Shown here piece after piece: positions 46,062 through 57,600 of a DNA stretch of 64,000 nt. Position 1 is the first letter of the stretch; each line of letters starts with the position of its first letter. Source of the DNA: Amoebophrya sp. A120. Taxonomy: Eukaryota > Sar > Dinophyceae > Syndiniales > Amoebophryaceae. The position numbers were made by a program, and so were the translations under genes. The stretch covers positions 14,237-78,236 of the forward strand of contig CAJINV010000019.1 of NCBI GenBank assembly GCA_905178155.1. The letters run 5' to 3'. Below the pieces are notes generated by a model. That model was given only the letters and a program-made list of their open reading frames with translations, was not told the DNA's origin and ran no database searches.

Positions 46062-49000
46062 TCACCTCCGCACTGGCTGAAAGTCATGACCCAGCATCAC
46101 GGGGTCGTGGAATTTCAGCGCTTCGTTTGGCGGAGCTCCGAATCCTATTGATACGGGCTTCGTCTCCGGCTGCTCGACAATCCAGGGGTGGGCGAGGGCG
46201 TGCGCCACCGATATTCGCGCATCCGGATCGACTGCGAGCATTCTGTTTTGTGCATGGTTTCTTGTTTTTGTGCATCAAAACGAGCATCAACACTTCAGCT
46301 TTTGTAAGGCAAATGCAAAAGCAACAGCAGCTCTGCATGACAAAGAATTATCAATTAACCCCGTCAGTTGGGTAAATCATTCAAGGTGCATTGTACCGAT
46401 TCACCAAGTCCCTGCACGGCGCGGAAATGTGACCCCAATAGTTTTCGTCAAACAGCGGGCCGTCTGCGAAGTTCGTGGGCGGGTAAAACGGCTCATACCC
46501 GGCGAGCATGCGGAAGAGAATGACCCCCAGCGCGAAGACGTCGATCGCGAAGCCGTAGTCACACTGGTCTATCATTTCCGGCGCGAAATACCCGGATGTC
46601 CCACGCAGCCCGGTGAAGGGAATTTGAAACTTCTTCGTGCGCGGGTTCAAATATCCTGTATAAACGTATCGTACTCGTATTGCAATCATGCATTACAAAT
46701 CTTTTCTTACTGTAAATCCGCATTACAGATTTTATCTCTCATGCTGCGGACATTTGTAATGCATTTATACGAGTACGATACTTTTGCAGTTCATATCAAA
46801 TCCACTTTTTCGGTCAGACCAAAGTCGCACAGCTGGACGATAAATTTCCCATGGTCTTCACGAAGCAAAAGGTTGTGGGGCTTCATGTCGCCGTGAATGA
46901 GCGAGAGTTGATCTGCAATGTTTATAATTACGTCGATTTTCGTTGTAGTTGTACTTATCGTTGTCGTGCAAGAATGCAAAGAATGCACGAGAAGTTGTAG
47001 TACATGTAATCAAAGCAACAGCAAATAATTTCTCATGCGAACAAAACACGCATACGAAACAAAGAACGAAACTGATAAAGCACAAGCGAATGATCTTACT
47101 GTGGAACACGTCCAGCGCACGGAGGACCTGCGCTAAGAAATTTCTCCCTTCCGATTCCAGTATGGTGTCGCCATACCGTATCTTGTCCCACAAGTCTCCC
47201 GACGGCAGGTAGGGGGTTATCAAAATCACCGCGGCCTGCGTTTCTTCCATCGCTTATCAAATGCAAAAGTGTCTGGGTCTGGAAGGATGTAACTTGTGAT
47301 GCGCATTTCAGAACACACAAAAATCTCTGATGCATAGGCAGCAAAACCCTGCTCACTTTCTGTCACGAAAGTGGGGGATTTGTCATGCGGATTCGGCATT
47401 GCGGAAGCTTCTCGAAACCTGTGATGCTAGAGCTTCCACGCCAGACCTTCTGTGCCATGCAGAAACAGCATGACTCTTCCAGACCCAGACATTTTTACAT
47501 TTGATATCGCTAAGAGCGGGACGATGTGCGGGTGCCAGGGGAGGGATTCGTGCAACTTGGCCTCGTATGGATTGCAAAAGTGTCTGGGTCTGGAATGTTG
47601 CCGGGTTTGTCATGCATATTTTGCATGACCCAGGATGTCCGTAATGCACGGCCTAGCATCACAGATTTTTAGAGGGCTTCCTGATGCCTACTCCGCATGA
47701 CAAATGCCCTCCCCGCGTAGCACAAACTAGACTCCTCTTGCTGGTCATGCAATACAGATTTTTTTAGAAGAGTCCACAGTTGTTAGCATCACAAGTTACA
47801 ACATTCCAGACCCAGACATTTTTGCATTTGATACCTCGAACTGGGCCCGCGGAAGCTCGCTCGCCGAGGAGCCGGACGCTTATCAAAGTGAAAAAAGCCC
47901 CCACCCCATATTCAAAAGACAATTTGTGTTGCTGGATTTGTGTACACGAATGAGTTTTGTATTGCAGCAAGAGCTTGTAGGCATATTCTAAGCCCATTCG
48001 GGTCCGCAGCTGGCTAGCAGCTGAGCATGGGAAACAAGTCGCACATAGGCGAAAACGCACGACAGACTCGCTGCACAATGCGCCACATGGGTGCCGTTTG
48101 CCTTGTACGCAAGACAAAGCTTATTCGTGGTCACAAATTAGCATCACAGATCTCCTTTTCGATACGGGAAGGAGAGATTTTTCCTCACAATAACGTGGTT
48201 AGAATCTTTTCCTTGTCGACGATTTTTATGGCGACTTGCTCGTCCCCGGAGTACACCGAGGAGTTCGAATCCGTGGCGTTCTATCAAAATGAAAAATCCC
48301 CCCACCCCATACTCAACCTAGAAATTTGTGATGCAGATTTGTGGTCACAAATCAGCTCTGTCATGCTAGAAGGGAAAAGATGCGGACTCTAGTGCTGGTT
48401 GGCGTGGGAAAGCCTTGCATCTTCAGCATGACAGGGGGCAGCTGGAAGTGGGGAACAGCATGACAAATTGCCTGCAAACGAGGCCACAGCTGCGTCTCTT
48501 GGCCTTCTAGCATTACAAGTCGACTTGTGTACTCAAATACAGCATCACAAATTTCGTTTTCGATATGGGGAGGGGGTATTTTTCACTTAAATACGTTCGC
48601 GTTGCTGGTTCCGTGCAGAACGATGGCGGTCAACCCCGTTGCGTAAATGGGCTGAATGTCGTCCCGGGCCGCGTAATATCCTGTGCAAAAGTATCGTACT
48701 AGTATAAATCGCAATACAAATTAGCTCAGCATTACAAATTAGATTTGTAATGCTGATTTGCCTTAACAACTAGATTTGTAATGCGTAACTGCAATTAGTA
48801 CGAGTACGATACTTTTGCAGTTCATACGTAACGGCGGGAGAGGGTGCTGTTGTGGAACTTCTCAAACGCCCGTGCCACCGTCATCTGCGCGGCGCTTATC
48901 GTAAGGAAACATCCCCCCTCTCCATATCGAAACGGTACGTCTCAGAAGATTTGCAATGCTGATTTGTACCCACAAATCGTCTCTGTCTTGCAAGAACGCA

Positions 49001-49663
49001 ACCGCACAACTCTCCCGCACTCTGCAGGCGGTTTGTGATGCTGTTGGCCCTACAGCCCAGAGGTTTTCCATGCTCAGCGCCTAGCCCAAGACTTCCCTAC
49101 TCAGGCTTAGTATAGGCCTGCCGTCCACTCCAGCAAGATAAATCTGATTTGTGTACGCAAATCCAGCATCAGAAACTTCGTTTTGATATTGGGAGGGGGG
49201 ATTTTTCCTTTTGATAGCGTTGGCAAGCCCAGACGGGCTGCGGGTAAACTGGGTCAGATTGGTCGGAATTTTGTGCAAGATGGCGTGGTGGGCCTGTAGC
49301 TGTAGTTTTAGTTCTGATTCTTATTGCACTCTTTCTCCTCCGCTTCGGCTGTATTGGCGGCGAGCCTGTGGCGGTCCTCGTGCGAGTAGTTGTACTCTTG
49401 TGGTGGACTGCAGATCTCTTGGCACAAATTCTCAGGAGCGCCGCAAGTTCGTGTTGCGAGGTACTATCGCTATCGGTAGCAAGAAGTGCTGCTGTTTTTA
49501 TTGCGTCCGCAGTGTTGTAATCACGCAGGGGTGTGGACGATGCTGGGTAAGAAGCTTTTTCATCCGCACACAGCGCAGAAGGTTTTTTGCGTGCAAATTT
49601 CCTCGTCTCCGGCCCGGCGCGCTCGGTGTAATGAGCTGAAGACGAGGCTCCTCTGCTAGACAT
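46062..49663 (-). CDS. Serine/threonine protein kinase, CaMK/CDPK-like, with HGD in place of HRD
   Basis: Exons: about 49409-49663 (donor uncertain), 49222-49293, 48832-48896, 48599-48676, 48197-48281, 47839-47879, 47512-47565, 47100-47254, 46801-46912, 46397-46651, 46062-46242. From 49293 on the joined length is 1098 nt, exactly 366 codons. Subdomain marks: ATP lysine in VAIKIVDKEK, hinge TPYLPSGDLWDKI, catalytic loop HGDMKPHNLL, CDFG, GTSGYFAPE, and DVFALGVILFRMLAG. The last exon has LAVDPDARISVAHALAHPWI, the normal kinase C-lobe end. Asp and Lys of the catalytic loop are present, but the Arg of HRD is Gly, so it is a non-RD kinase that should not need activation-loop phosphorylation of the usual type. 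The Gly-rich loop (YATGLTAIVLHG) is degenerate. Seven introners cut it into exons as short as 41 nt. Confidence 0.9.
46652..46795. mobile_element. Family-B introner
   Basis: TSD TCAAA at 46647-46651 and 46796-46800. Spliced host reads KVD|LNPRT, between CDFG and the APE motif. Confidence 0.93.
47255..47506. mobile_element. Family-A introner
   Basis: TSD TCGCT at 47250-47254 and 47507-47511. Spliced host reads LL|AMEET. Confidence 0.93.
47566..47833. mobile_element. Family-A introner
   Basis: TSD CCTCG at 47561-47565 and 47834-47838. Spliced host reads QFE|AKLHE. Only 54 nt of exon separate it from the previous element. Confidence 0.93.
47881..48192. mobile_element. Family-D introner
   Basis: Direct repeat imperfect (ACGC at 47876-47879, ACGT at 48193-48196), with one extra base at the low end. 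The in-frame join reads KILT|TSGSS or KILT|ASGSS depending on which copy is kept. Confidence 0.85.
48282..48593. mobile_element. Family-D introner
   Basis: TSD CGTTC at 48277-48281 and 48594-48598. Spliced host reads SNA|NATDS. Confidence 0.93.
48677..48826. mobile_element. Family-B introner
   Basis: TSD CGTAA at 48672-48676 and 48827-48831. Spliced host reads RR|YAARD. Confidence 0.93.
48897..49216. mobile_element. Family-D introner
   Basis: Direct repeat GCGCT / GCGTT at 48892-48896 and 49217-49221. Spliced host reads GLA|SAAQM. Confidence 0.9.
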
Positions 49664-50550
49664 CGCATCAATTCTTCAGTTTGGATGGGTTTCTTTTTTC
49701 GTTTTTTCATGGATCTTGTTGTAGTTCTCTTAGTAGCGACGTCACTCTTTGCTACAGCTGTTGGCGCCGCCCAGGAGAAGAGCTGGAGACTTTCTTTCCA
49801 TGCAAAGATCATGCAGATGCATCGCCGAGATGTGGAAAAATGAACAATGGCTCGCGAAAGAGCTGGCTAGACAAGACGGTAAAGTCACTACAGGCCAGGA
49901 CATGCAGGCGCGGCGGACAAAAACAGCCTAATACAGACACAACCGAACGGAAGATACATTTTCACAGGTGGAAGACAAGAACAATATCTTATTGTTCGCT
50001 TTCGCTTCGAACAGTGCTAGTTGCTGAAGATGGTATGGTATGACCAGAGACAGCGGTCCCATTTACCAGCACGCGTGCGCTTTTTATACGTTGATGATGG
50101 AACATGTCGAGCAGCTTTGTTGTTTATTGATGTATTAAGCGTGCGGAGGTTTGTTTTCATGTTGCATTCATCTAATGGGTTGTGGTATTTTCTATGCAAA
50201 AAATAAAACACGACGGTATCAGAGGATGTCTAATATTTCACTTTGTGACCACGACCTTGCTTCATGGCATTTCGGGATAAATAAATCAAAATTTTAGTTG
50301 CCGTAGTTCCAGCAACATATGTGCCAACTTCTTGATTTGCAAAATTTAGGTTTCGATGACATGAACAGATTCAGACAGGTGGGTTCCAAAAACTACACCT
50401 TCCGGTGTCCAATACTACTTCCCATTAAGTAGATCCAGCAGTTGCAGCACATTGAAAAAAACACTTCACTGCACATTCCGAACAACCCACACGACAAAAG
50501 CATCCCGCCCGAGTCCGACTGTTCCGCCTTGCCCAGTCACACGCGTTCTC
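49664..50550. other. Intergenic, 0.9 kb
   Basis: Upstream of the kinase and downstream of the TPR gene. A 120-codon plus ORF at 49681-50043 overlaps the kinase 5' region and lacks features. No introners. Confidence 0.6.
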
Positions 50551-52702
50551 CTACCGCCCGCGCCGCGTCCCGTAGGTAAAGTGCAGGGCAAACATGGCGA
50601 TCGCCACCAGGAAGAAAAACACCGCGCACATGAACAACAACAGCAAGAATCTCTTGTCCTGTTCCTTTTGCGCCTCGGACCGAATCGCCGGATCTTCATG
50701 CTCGCAATTCTCCCAGTCGAATTGCCGTTTGCTGCGTTCGAAAAAGTCGTCCAGTGCCATCTGTTCCTTCGATCGTTTTTTACCCTTGTTCGCGGAACCC
50801 TCATCGTCGGCGTCGTGGTCTTTCAACCATTCAAATTGCTCTAAGCCACTAGAAGTTCTTTTAGAGGACGTTTTACTGGTAGAATTGGCTGCTTCTTTTC
50901 CAGCGAAAAGCTTCGTTTTCAGCTTGGTATTCGTTGTGGAAGAAGTGCTGGAAATAAGTCCCGCTGAGGTCGTGGCGGTGGTTGTGCTGGAATTGCTGTG
51001 CCCATCGGAAATTTTTGATGTTGACATCGCGTCCTCTTCATCGGTCGTCGTCACATCGGTTTTATTGTTTTTCATCTGCAAAAATTTCTTCTCTTCTGCG
51101 GCAATCAGTTCATTGAGCTCCATTTCCTGCTTTTTCTTTTCCAATTTTAACTGCTCGATCCGTTTTCTCGTTATTTCCTCGTCTTGGTTCTTGCTGGAGT
51201 TTGGACTTTTGGTTTTTTCATTATTTGTAGCGGAACTGCTACGTTCTTGTTTAGAAGTACTTCCAACAACGCGTCGCCTGACCGTGTTCGTCGTTGCTAC
51301 TTCATCTATTTCTTCCGCCAATTGGTTCCTAGTGCTGTAGTTCTTGGCTCCAACTGGAGGTTCTTGTTCTACTCCGATCGGGGATGAATTGGTCGACGGC
51401 GCTTCTTCCTGGTGCGTCCCCTCGACGAAGTAAGTTTCCTTCTTGTTGTCTTCGGAAGAAATATCCTGTTTAGCTTGTTTTATTTCCTCCGCGGAGTTCA
51501 CATTCTGATTTTTCATGCCGATCTGTTTCTTCGCCATCTCCGCTCCTTTCGCTTTGTACTCTTTCTTCTTTTCCACCAACCGCACCCGCAGAGCCCGCAC
51601 GTCTGCGTTCCCCGGTTCTAATTTTTCCGCGTGGGAAACAGCGACCTCCGCGTTCTCAAAATTGTCGGTGGCGAGGTAGGCGGAGGCGCGGCGGAAATAG
51701 GCTTTGACGCTGTTCGGGTCGATCAACAGGGCCTGGTTGCACTGGATGAGGACCTGAGTAGAGGTGATTATTGTGAAACTGCATCATCACAAGTTTGTTT
51801 TGTTTTCCATCAAATGAAAAAAAATATCATGCGCGCCTCCAAGCGGAAAAACACCCTAAAATCCACAGGCTTGCATATGAACCTAGCAACAAGAGAAACG
51901 ATTCTGTCATACATTTTCTGCATCAGAAGTTTACTCTAGTGAAGCAGTTCATTTTCCTATACGATAAAGTTCCAGAATTGTACCTCCTTCCACTCCTCCA
52001 ACTGCATTTTGCACGCCGCCATGTTCAGGTGCACCGCTAACTTGATCCGGTCCAGTTCCTGCTCCTGTTCCTCCGTGTCCGGAAACGAGTAGTCGAAGTA
52101 CAGCAGCGCCTTCCGGTAAAACACGCTCGCCTTGCCGTAGTTCTTCTCCTTGAAGGCTTCATTTCCCTGCACCCGGAAACTGTCGGCGGCCGCAATTTTT
52201 TCCTCTGTCGGTTTTTCGTAGATCGCGATCTCCTTTTGGTGGTCGTGTGCGCAGGAGCCCGGGGGAATGTTGTCCCGCGCGAACTTCGTTTTTTCTTCCA
52301 GCTTCTCAATTTCTTCCTGCTTCTCGATCTCCTTTGCCAACTTCTCGTGCTTGCCGTAGTCGATCTCGGATACCTGGAAAAAGCGTTTTCGTTGCAGTTG
52401 TTTTTTTGGTCGTGCTGAATGATGAAAGTAAGCGGCTTCATGTGTATATACCATTTTGCTTTTTGTTTTTGCAATACCAATACCGATGAGCCGACATATA
52501 TTTTTCTCGTCAAATATCTCACTTTTCATACCTTCATGATCCCCCGGTCGTCTTTCCGCACCTCGGCCGTCTTCAAATCGTTCAATTTCTTCTCCTCGGC
52601 CGTGACTTTCGGCTTTTCCCCGTCCTGCCAATCTTGCACGAGGAGGCTGGCCATCTTGTGGGCCTCCTCCGAAGTAGTCACTTCCAGAGTGCTGGGCGCC
52701 AT
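50551..52702 (-). CDS. Tail-anchored TPR co-chaperone-like protein
   Basis: Three exons, 52532-52702, 51984-52373 and 50551-51753, with GT-AG introns 52374-52531 and 51754-51983 only; 1764 nt, 587 residues. Three TPR units of the FKBP/CHIP type: FRVQGNEAFKEKNYGKASVF, LAVHLNMAACKMQLEEW, and VKAYFRRASAYLATDNFENA. The Asn, Asn, Lys and Arg at the usual places suggest a carboxylate clamp that holds Hsp70 or Hsp90 C-termini. A long Ser/Lys/Glu-rich linker follows, then a C-terminal hydrophobic anchor (FLLLLFMCAVFFFLVAIAMF) and a basic end TRRGR, which implies a cytosol-facing tail-anchored protein. No peptidyl-prolyl isomerase domain is seen. It is the only long gene here without an introner. Confidence 0.9.
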
Positions 52703-54690
52703 GGTGAGGATAATCAAAGATAATGACAGAATGAGTTGCGCATTCGCATACTTACTTTTGGAAATGGCAGCGAGCAATATTTTCATGGAGTAGAGCACGC
52801 AAGGAAAGGAACGAGATGCGCTGCTCTTCTGGGCTGCAGTAAGCAGTGTCGGTAGAGTTCTAAGGCAGTTTCACGCCACCGCGGGCACTTGTTCGTAGAT
52901 GTGCGTTTGCGTATTGTTAAGCACCGTTGGCACGCCGCAAAATATGTGAACAACCAGGAACAGATCGAAACGAGTGTGAGTGAGGCTTAAGCGGCGCCCG
53001 GGTCCGCTTCTGTTTTGCGTGTAGAGTGAAGACATCGATGAGAAAGCGGCAGCGGCGCGACAGGAAGATGGCCCACTAGCCAGCGTTCATCAACCGGGGC
53101 CCAGGCAAAAACGCTTCGAGTTCCCTGCCTAAACAGCAAGCGAGGCAGAATCTCCTCGCGCCGCCTTAGCCTAGCACACCAATCACGCGCGCGCGCTAGG
53201 CACCTGGCTGCACCTCGGAGGCGGGGTAGGGACCCGGCCTAGGCCGCTCGGCTGCCTGCGGAGCGGGCCCCGCCCCGCAGAAAAGCCAACGAAGCAGGCA
53301 GGGCGCGCGGGGCAGAAATAGCACAGGCACCATCACACCAGAAACCGAAGCGCCCCACCAATGCCTGTAGCAGGCTGGCAGGACGGACTTCCAGGCGGCC
53401 GGGCTTCGCGGGGAGGGCACAAAGAAAAGGGCGGGCGCCGCGGGGCGCCAGCGGCCGGGCCCAGCCGCGGGGAGCGGCCCCACCGGGCGCGCGGGCGCTT
53501 ATTTGAAAAAGGCCAAGCAACTGGCTTGCTGGCGCGTTTTTTCGAGCCGAACGCTACCGGAGTGCTTTTAACGAATGTCGGCCCGGGGTCTGTCAAACGC
53601 GGCCGAGGCCTCGAAGCTCGCGAACTGCGCAACCGGCTGCGACACGGTCGCGCGTTGTGTACCCTGCCCGGCGCGCTGCCCGCCCGCCCGGCGCGTCTCT
53701 GGCCCGCTCGGACGAACCGCCCGGCGCATAACAAACATCGCAGCCCCGCGGCCGGCCCCGAATAAACTGGGGCGGGCGCCGCTGGGAATGCGCGCGGCGC
53801 CATGCGGGCACTAAATTCGGGCGCGCTCCAATTCCGGGAGCCTGGCGGCCATGCTGCCACAGACACGCCGCGCGCGCACAAGGAAGTGGCCGCCCGCTTC
53901 CGGCCCGAGCAAGCAACGCGCCGGCGCGGCAGCATCCAGAGCCGGGCCCGCTGGGGACCGGGGCAAATATGGACGCGCTCCATCGGCTTCCGGCCTTTCC
54001 CAAGGAGGCCGCTCGCGAGCTCTAGTTTCCAGAGGCCTCGGAGGTGCTCTGCCAAAACACGCGCGACCGTCGGCGGGGGCGACTTTCCAAGCTGCGGCAC
54101 CTGCGCCCGAGTCATTGGCAACCAAGACGCGCGCCCAGCGCAGTCGTGTCGGTATTGAATTGCCCCGCTTGCGTCGTACTCGATGGATTTCGTACACGGG
54201 TGGCGCCTTGTCCGAACCGGGCATGTGCCCACTGCTGCCCTTCTTCTAGGGCTGCTCTGCGTCATCTCTTATCGGGCTCCGCCATTCTTTCGTCAACGTC
54301 GAGGGAGCAGGTGAGAACACAATTTGAAAAACTGCAGTTGCTATATATCTCAACAAAAGCCCTCGTCGTGCGCAATCGTCGGCGTTTTAGGGAAATTTGG
54401 CATGCAACTGTTCAGTAAGAAAAGCTTGTTGCTGTGTTTTATCCTATCGTAACGGTTCCAGTAAAGCCCAGATAAGATTTTTTTTCCGGCTTGAGCTTCG
54501 AGTCAAAGTCACATATCAAAATGAAATAAAATCACGGCTACACTTACTACAGCCTCTGTTTTTTTCCGTGCCTTCGGTTCAGCGAAATCTCTAGAAAAAA
54601 ACCTTGCGATCTAAATGAAGCGCATTAGTACAACAGAACACGATGCTGGAAGAGCCCACCAAGAACAAGGACTTCCTCACCATTCCCAAC
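52703..54690. other. Intergenic with a second GC-rich island (about 52980-54260)
   Basis: Upstream of the TPR gene. Like the region at 41.6-42.8 kb, it is very GC-rich with a 310-codon minus ORF (53333-54265) and overlapping ORFs in other frames, which I read as stop-codon scarcity. Flanks (52703-52980 and 54260-54690) are ordinary. No introners. Confidence 0.6.
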
Positions 54691-57600
54691 CTACAAATCA
54701 TCCTCCGGAAACCCGCTGCCTCCCAGATTCCCGCCAAATCTCGACGTTGTCGAGGCCGAGCTCTTGCTGGTCGCCGGGGTGGTTTGCGCTTGCTTCTTAC
54801 TCCCCGCCCCGCCGTACTTGTTCATCATGCTCCCGGTCGGCAAGCTGGACGTGCTTCGGCTCGTGTTCGACATGCCCCCCCGGTTGAACAGATTCGCTGC
54901 GCCAGCAGTACTGCTGCTCGCAGCTCCCGCCGAAGAACTACCCGCTGCTGCGTTGCCTCCTGTGCCCCCTTTCGCGGTTGCGGTGCCTGGGGTGGAGCCG
55001 GATCTTTGCGAAATCGGGGTGGACCGCTGGGACACCGGCGTCCGCCCGCTGTTCGAAGAGCCCGCGAGGCTGCTCGCAAAGGTAGACTTCGGCGCGCCGC
55101 CGGCGGACAGGTCCCGGCCGGCCACCCCCGCGCCAATCATCATCCCGAGCGGCGGGGCGTTCTGCTTGCGTTTCGGCATAGAAGAACCACTAGTATTAAC
55201 CGGGTTGGTCGTTGAGGAAGAGGAGCTGGAGGCGGACAGGGTTGTAGTTGTTCCTGGATTATTAAAATTACCTCCAGCAGAAGTGCCACCAATTTTCGGC
55301 GTGACATTTTTGTTCTTGGTCGGGGAAAACGGCGGTCGCATGTTCGCCCCGGTGCCACTAATACTACTCGTTCCCAGTCGGATCTCCGCGGTTTTCGGGA
55401 CAGAGCTTGAAGTGGTCGAAGACGGCGTTTTCGAGACGTTGGTCGACGTCGGGCCAGCTACTGTGGTTCCGTGGTGCACAATGTTAAACGGCGCGGCGAT
55501 GCTCTGCGATTGGTTTTCGCCCGCGTCCGAGGGGGTGGCGCCGAACGCGGTGGTGGAGGGGGCCACGGTGGAGCCCGGCGCCTGCTTGGTCATGGCGGGC
55601 GAGGGAATGGAAATATCGTCGTCTGACATGCCCTCGTATGCATTGCAAAAGTATCGCAGTCGTATAAATGCATTGCAAATTTCTCCAGCATGAGAAATAA
55701 AATTTGTCATGCGCCGGATTTCCCTTAAGAAAAAAATTTGTGATGCATGACTGCAATTACTACGAGTACGATACTTTTGCACAGGATACCTCGTCCATAT
55801 CGTCACCGAGAATCCCGAGGATGTCGTCGAAGTTGTCCCCTGACAGTGAGTGTTATAGTTTTTCACTTTCCGATGCAGCATGAGCATGACAAAGGGCGTC
55901 TGTGATGCGTAGACATGCAAGCGAGATAGGAATAAGTCACACGCTAACGCTGATAGATAAGTATCTGTCCCAGCGCATTCATTGTTCATACCTTTTTTGC
56001 TCGACGTTGTGGCTCCCCCCGCGTGTCGTGTTGCTCCAACTACCGCATTCCCGCGAGGACCAGCACTACCACTGCTGCCTCCGCCTACGACTGGATCCAT
56101 CTCATCTGGAATTCCGTCGTCTTCCTGCAAATCCAACGACAATACCGGGACCTGTTCCTTCTGCCCCCCGGTAATGGTAATTGTCGTCGTCTGCATTGCC
56201 TGTTTCTCTTTGCTACTCGCCGTCGCGACGCTGCTTCGCGCAGATGAATTTTTGTTCATCTCCCCCTTATTCGCGTAGAAATTTTTGCTGTAATTGTTCC
56301 GCGCACTGCTCGCCGGCATGGGACTGGCGCCAAAGTCGTTGTTGCCGTCTGGGTGTTGGTTATCCAGAAGAACCTCCCTCGCTTCTTGCAACAGAGAAGG
56401 GATATTGCTGGTGTGGACGCTTGGCGTTGTGTCGGGAGGAGGATTTGCTGCGCTTATGGTAGCGCTGCTTTTGTCAGGTTGAAAGTAGTTGATGTTGTAA
56501 TCCTCGCCTGCTTTCGCTCTTGCCTCCTCATCTTGTTGCCCGAAAGAGGACCGACCTGCGCTCGGGTCGTTGACACCTTTTAGCAATTCCATGCTGTCCG
56601 CCCCGGTTCGGACGCTGTCGTCCATCAGGTTGTTTTTGTTGAAGGATGCGTTTCGCGGCGTCGCAGGCTTCTTGTCCGCCGGAAACAGGTTTTCTTCCTC
56701 GTCGTCTTCGGAGTCGGACAAGCCCAAACCGTCTAACTCGTTCACTTTTGGATTGTTCTGGTCCAGAACCACAACCGGTTTGGATTTGCTCCCTTTATTT
56801 ATCGTAAGGAAAAATCCCCCCTCCCCATATCAAAACTAAATTTCTGATGCTGGATTTGGATACACAAATCAGATGTGTGTTGCAGGAAGGCATGGCGGCC
56901 AGATCCGCAGGCTAGCTGGGGGCGTATGGGTCTAGTTGCTCAGCATGGCAAGCGGCCTCCCTTTAGGCCCAACAGCATGACAAATCGCTTCCATAATGGG
57001 GCGGAAGCTTCTGCCCTTGTCTTCTTGCAAGACAGCTGCGATTTGTGACCTCAAATCAGCAACGCAAATTTTCGGAAACATACCTTTTCGATATGGGGAG
57101 GGGGGATTTTTCCTCTCAATATTATTCGCTGCAGCTGTGGTTCCGATGTCCCGTGGGGAAGCTAGTCGCGGGGACTGCTTGTACGAAGTGATCTTCGGCT
57201 GCTGGTTCGCAGACAGATTGAGCTTCGCAACAATCGCGTCATCCACTTTATCCGCCGTCATGGTCGCGGCGTCACCTCCACCTCCTGCGGCCCCACTTAA
57301 ACCTTTCACCAATTGGTCCTCAATCGCGCCGGAAGATTGCGACTGGGAAATCGTTTTATTCGAGCTGGAAGACGTATTGTTCATTTGTTGGAATTCCTCA
57401 ACGTGATCTGTCGACTCCTGCGGCCTTTCCTCCATCGCGGACACCATGGAGGAGGATGTGTTGGTGTTCGTGATGTTCGCGTTCTGGATGATTTCGGACA
57501 GTTTGATCTCTGCCGGGCTGATTGACGGCAGTTTTTTACTTGAGATCATTTTCTGTCCGGAGGCCGACGAGGAGCCTCCAGCTGCAGTCCCACTTCCGGT

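Noticed and set aside
53333-54265. 310-codon minus ORF in GC-rich island 2
   Set aside because: Same reasons as for island 1; starts and ends with composition, not with gene-like signals.
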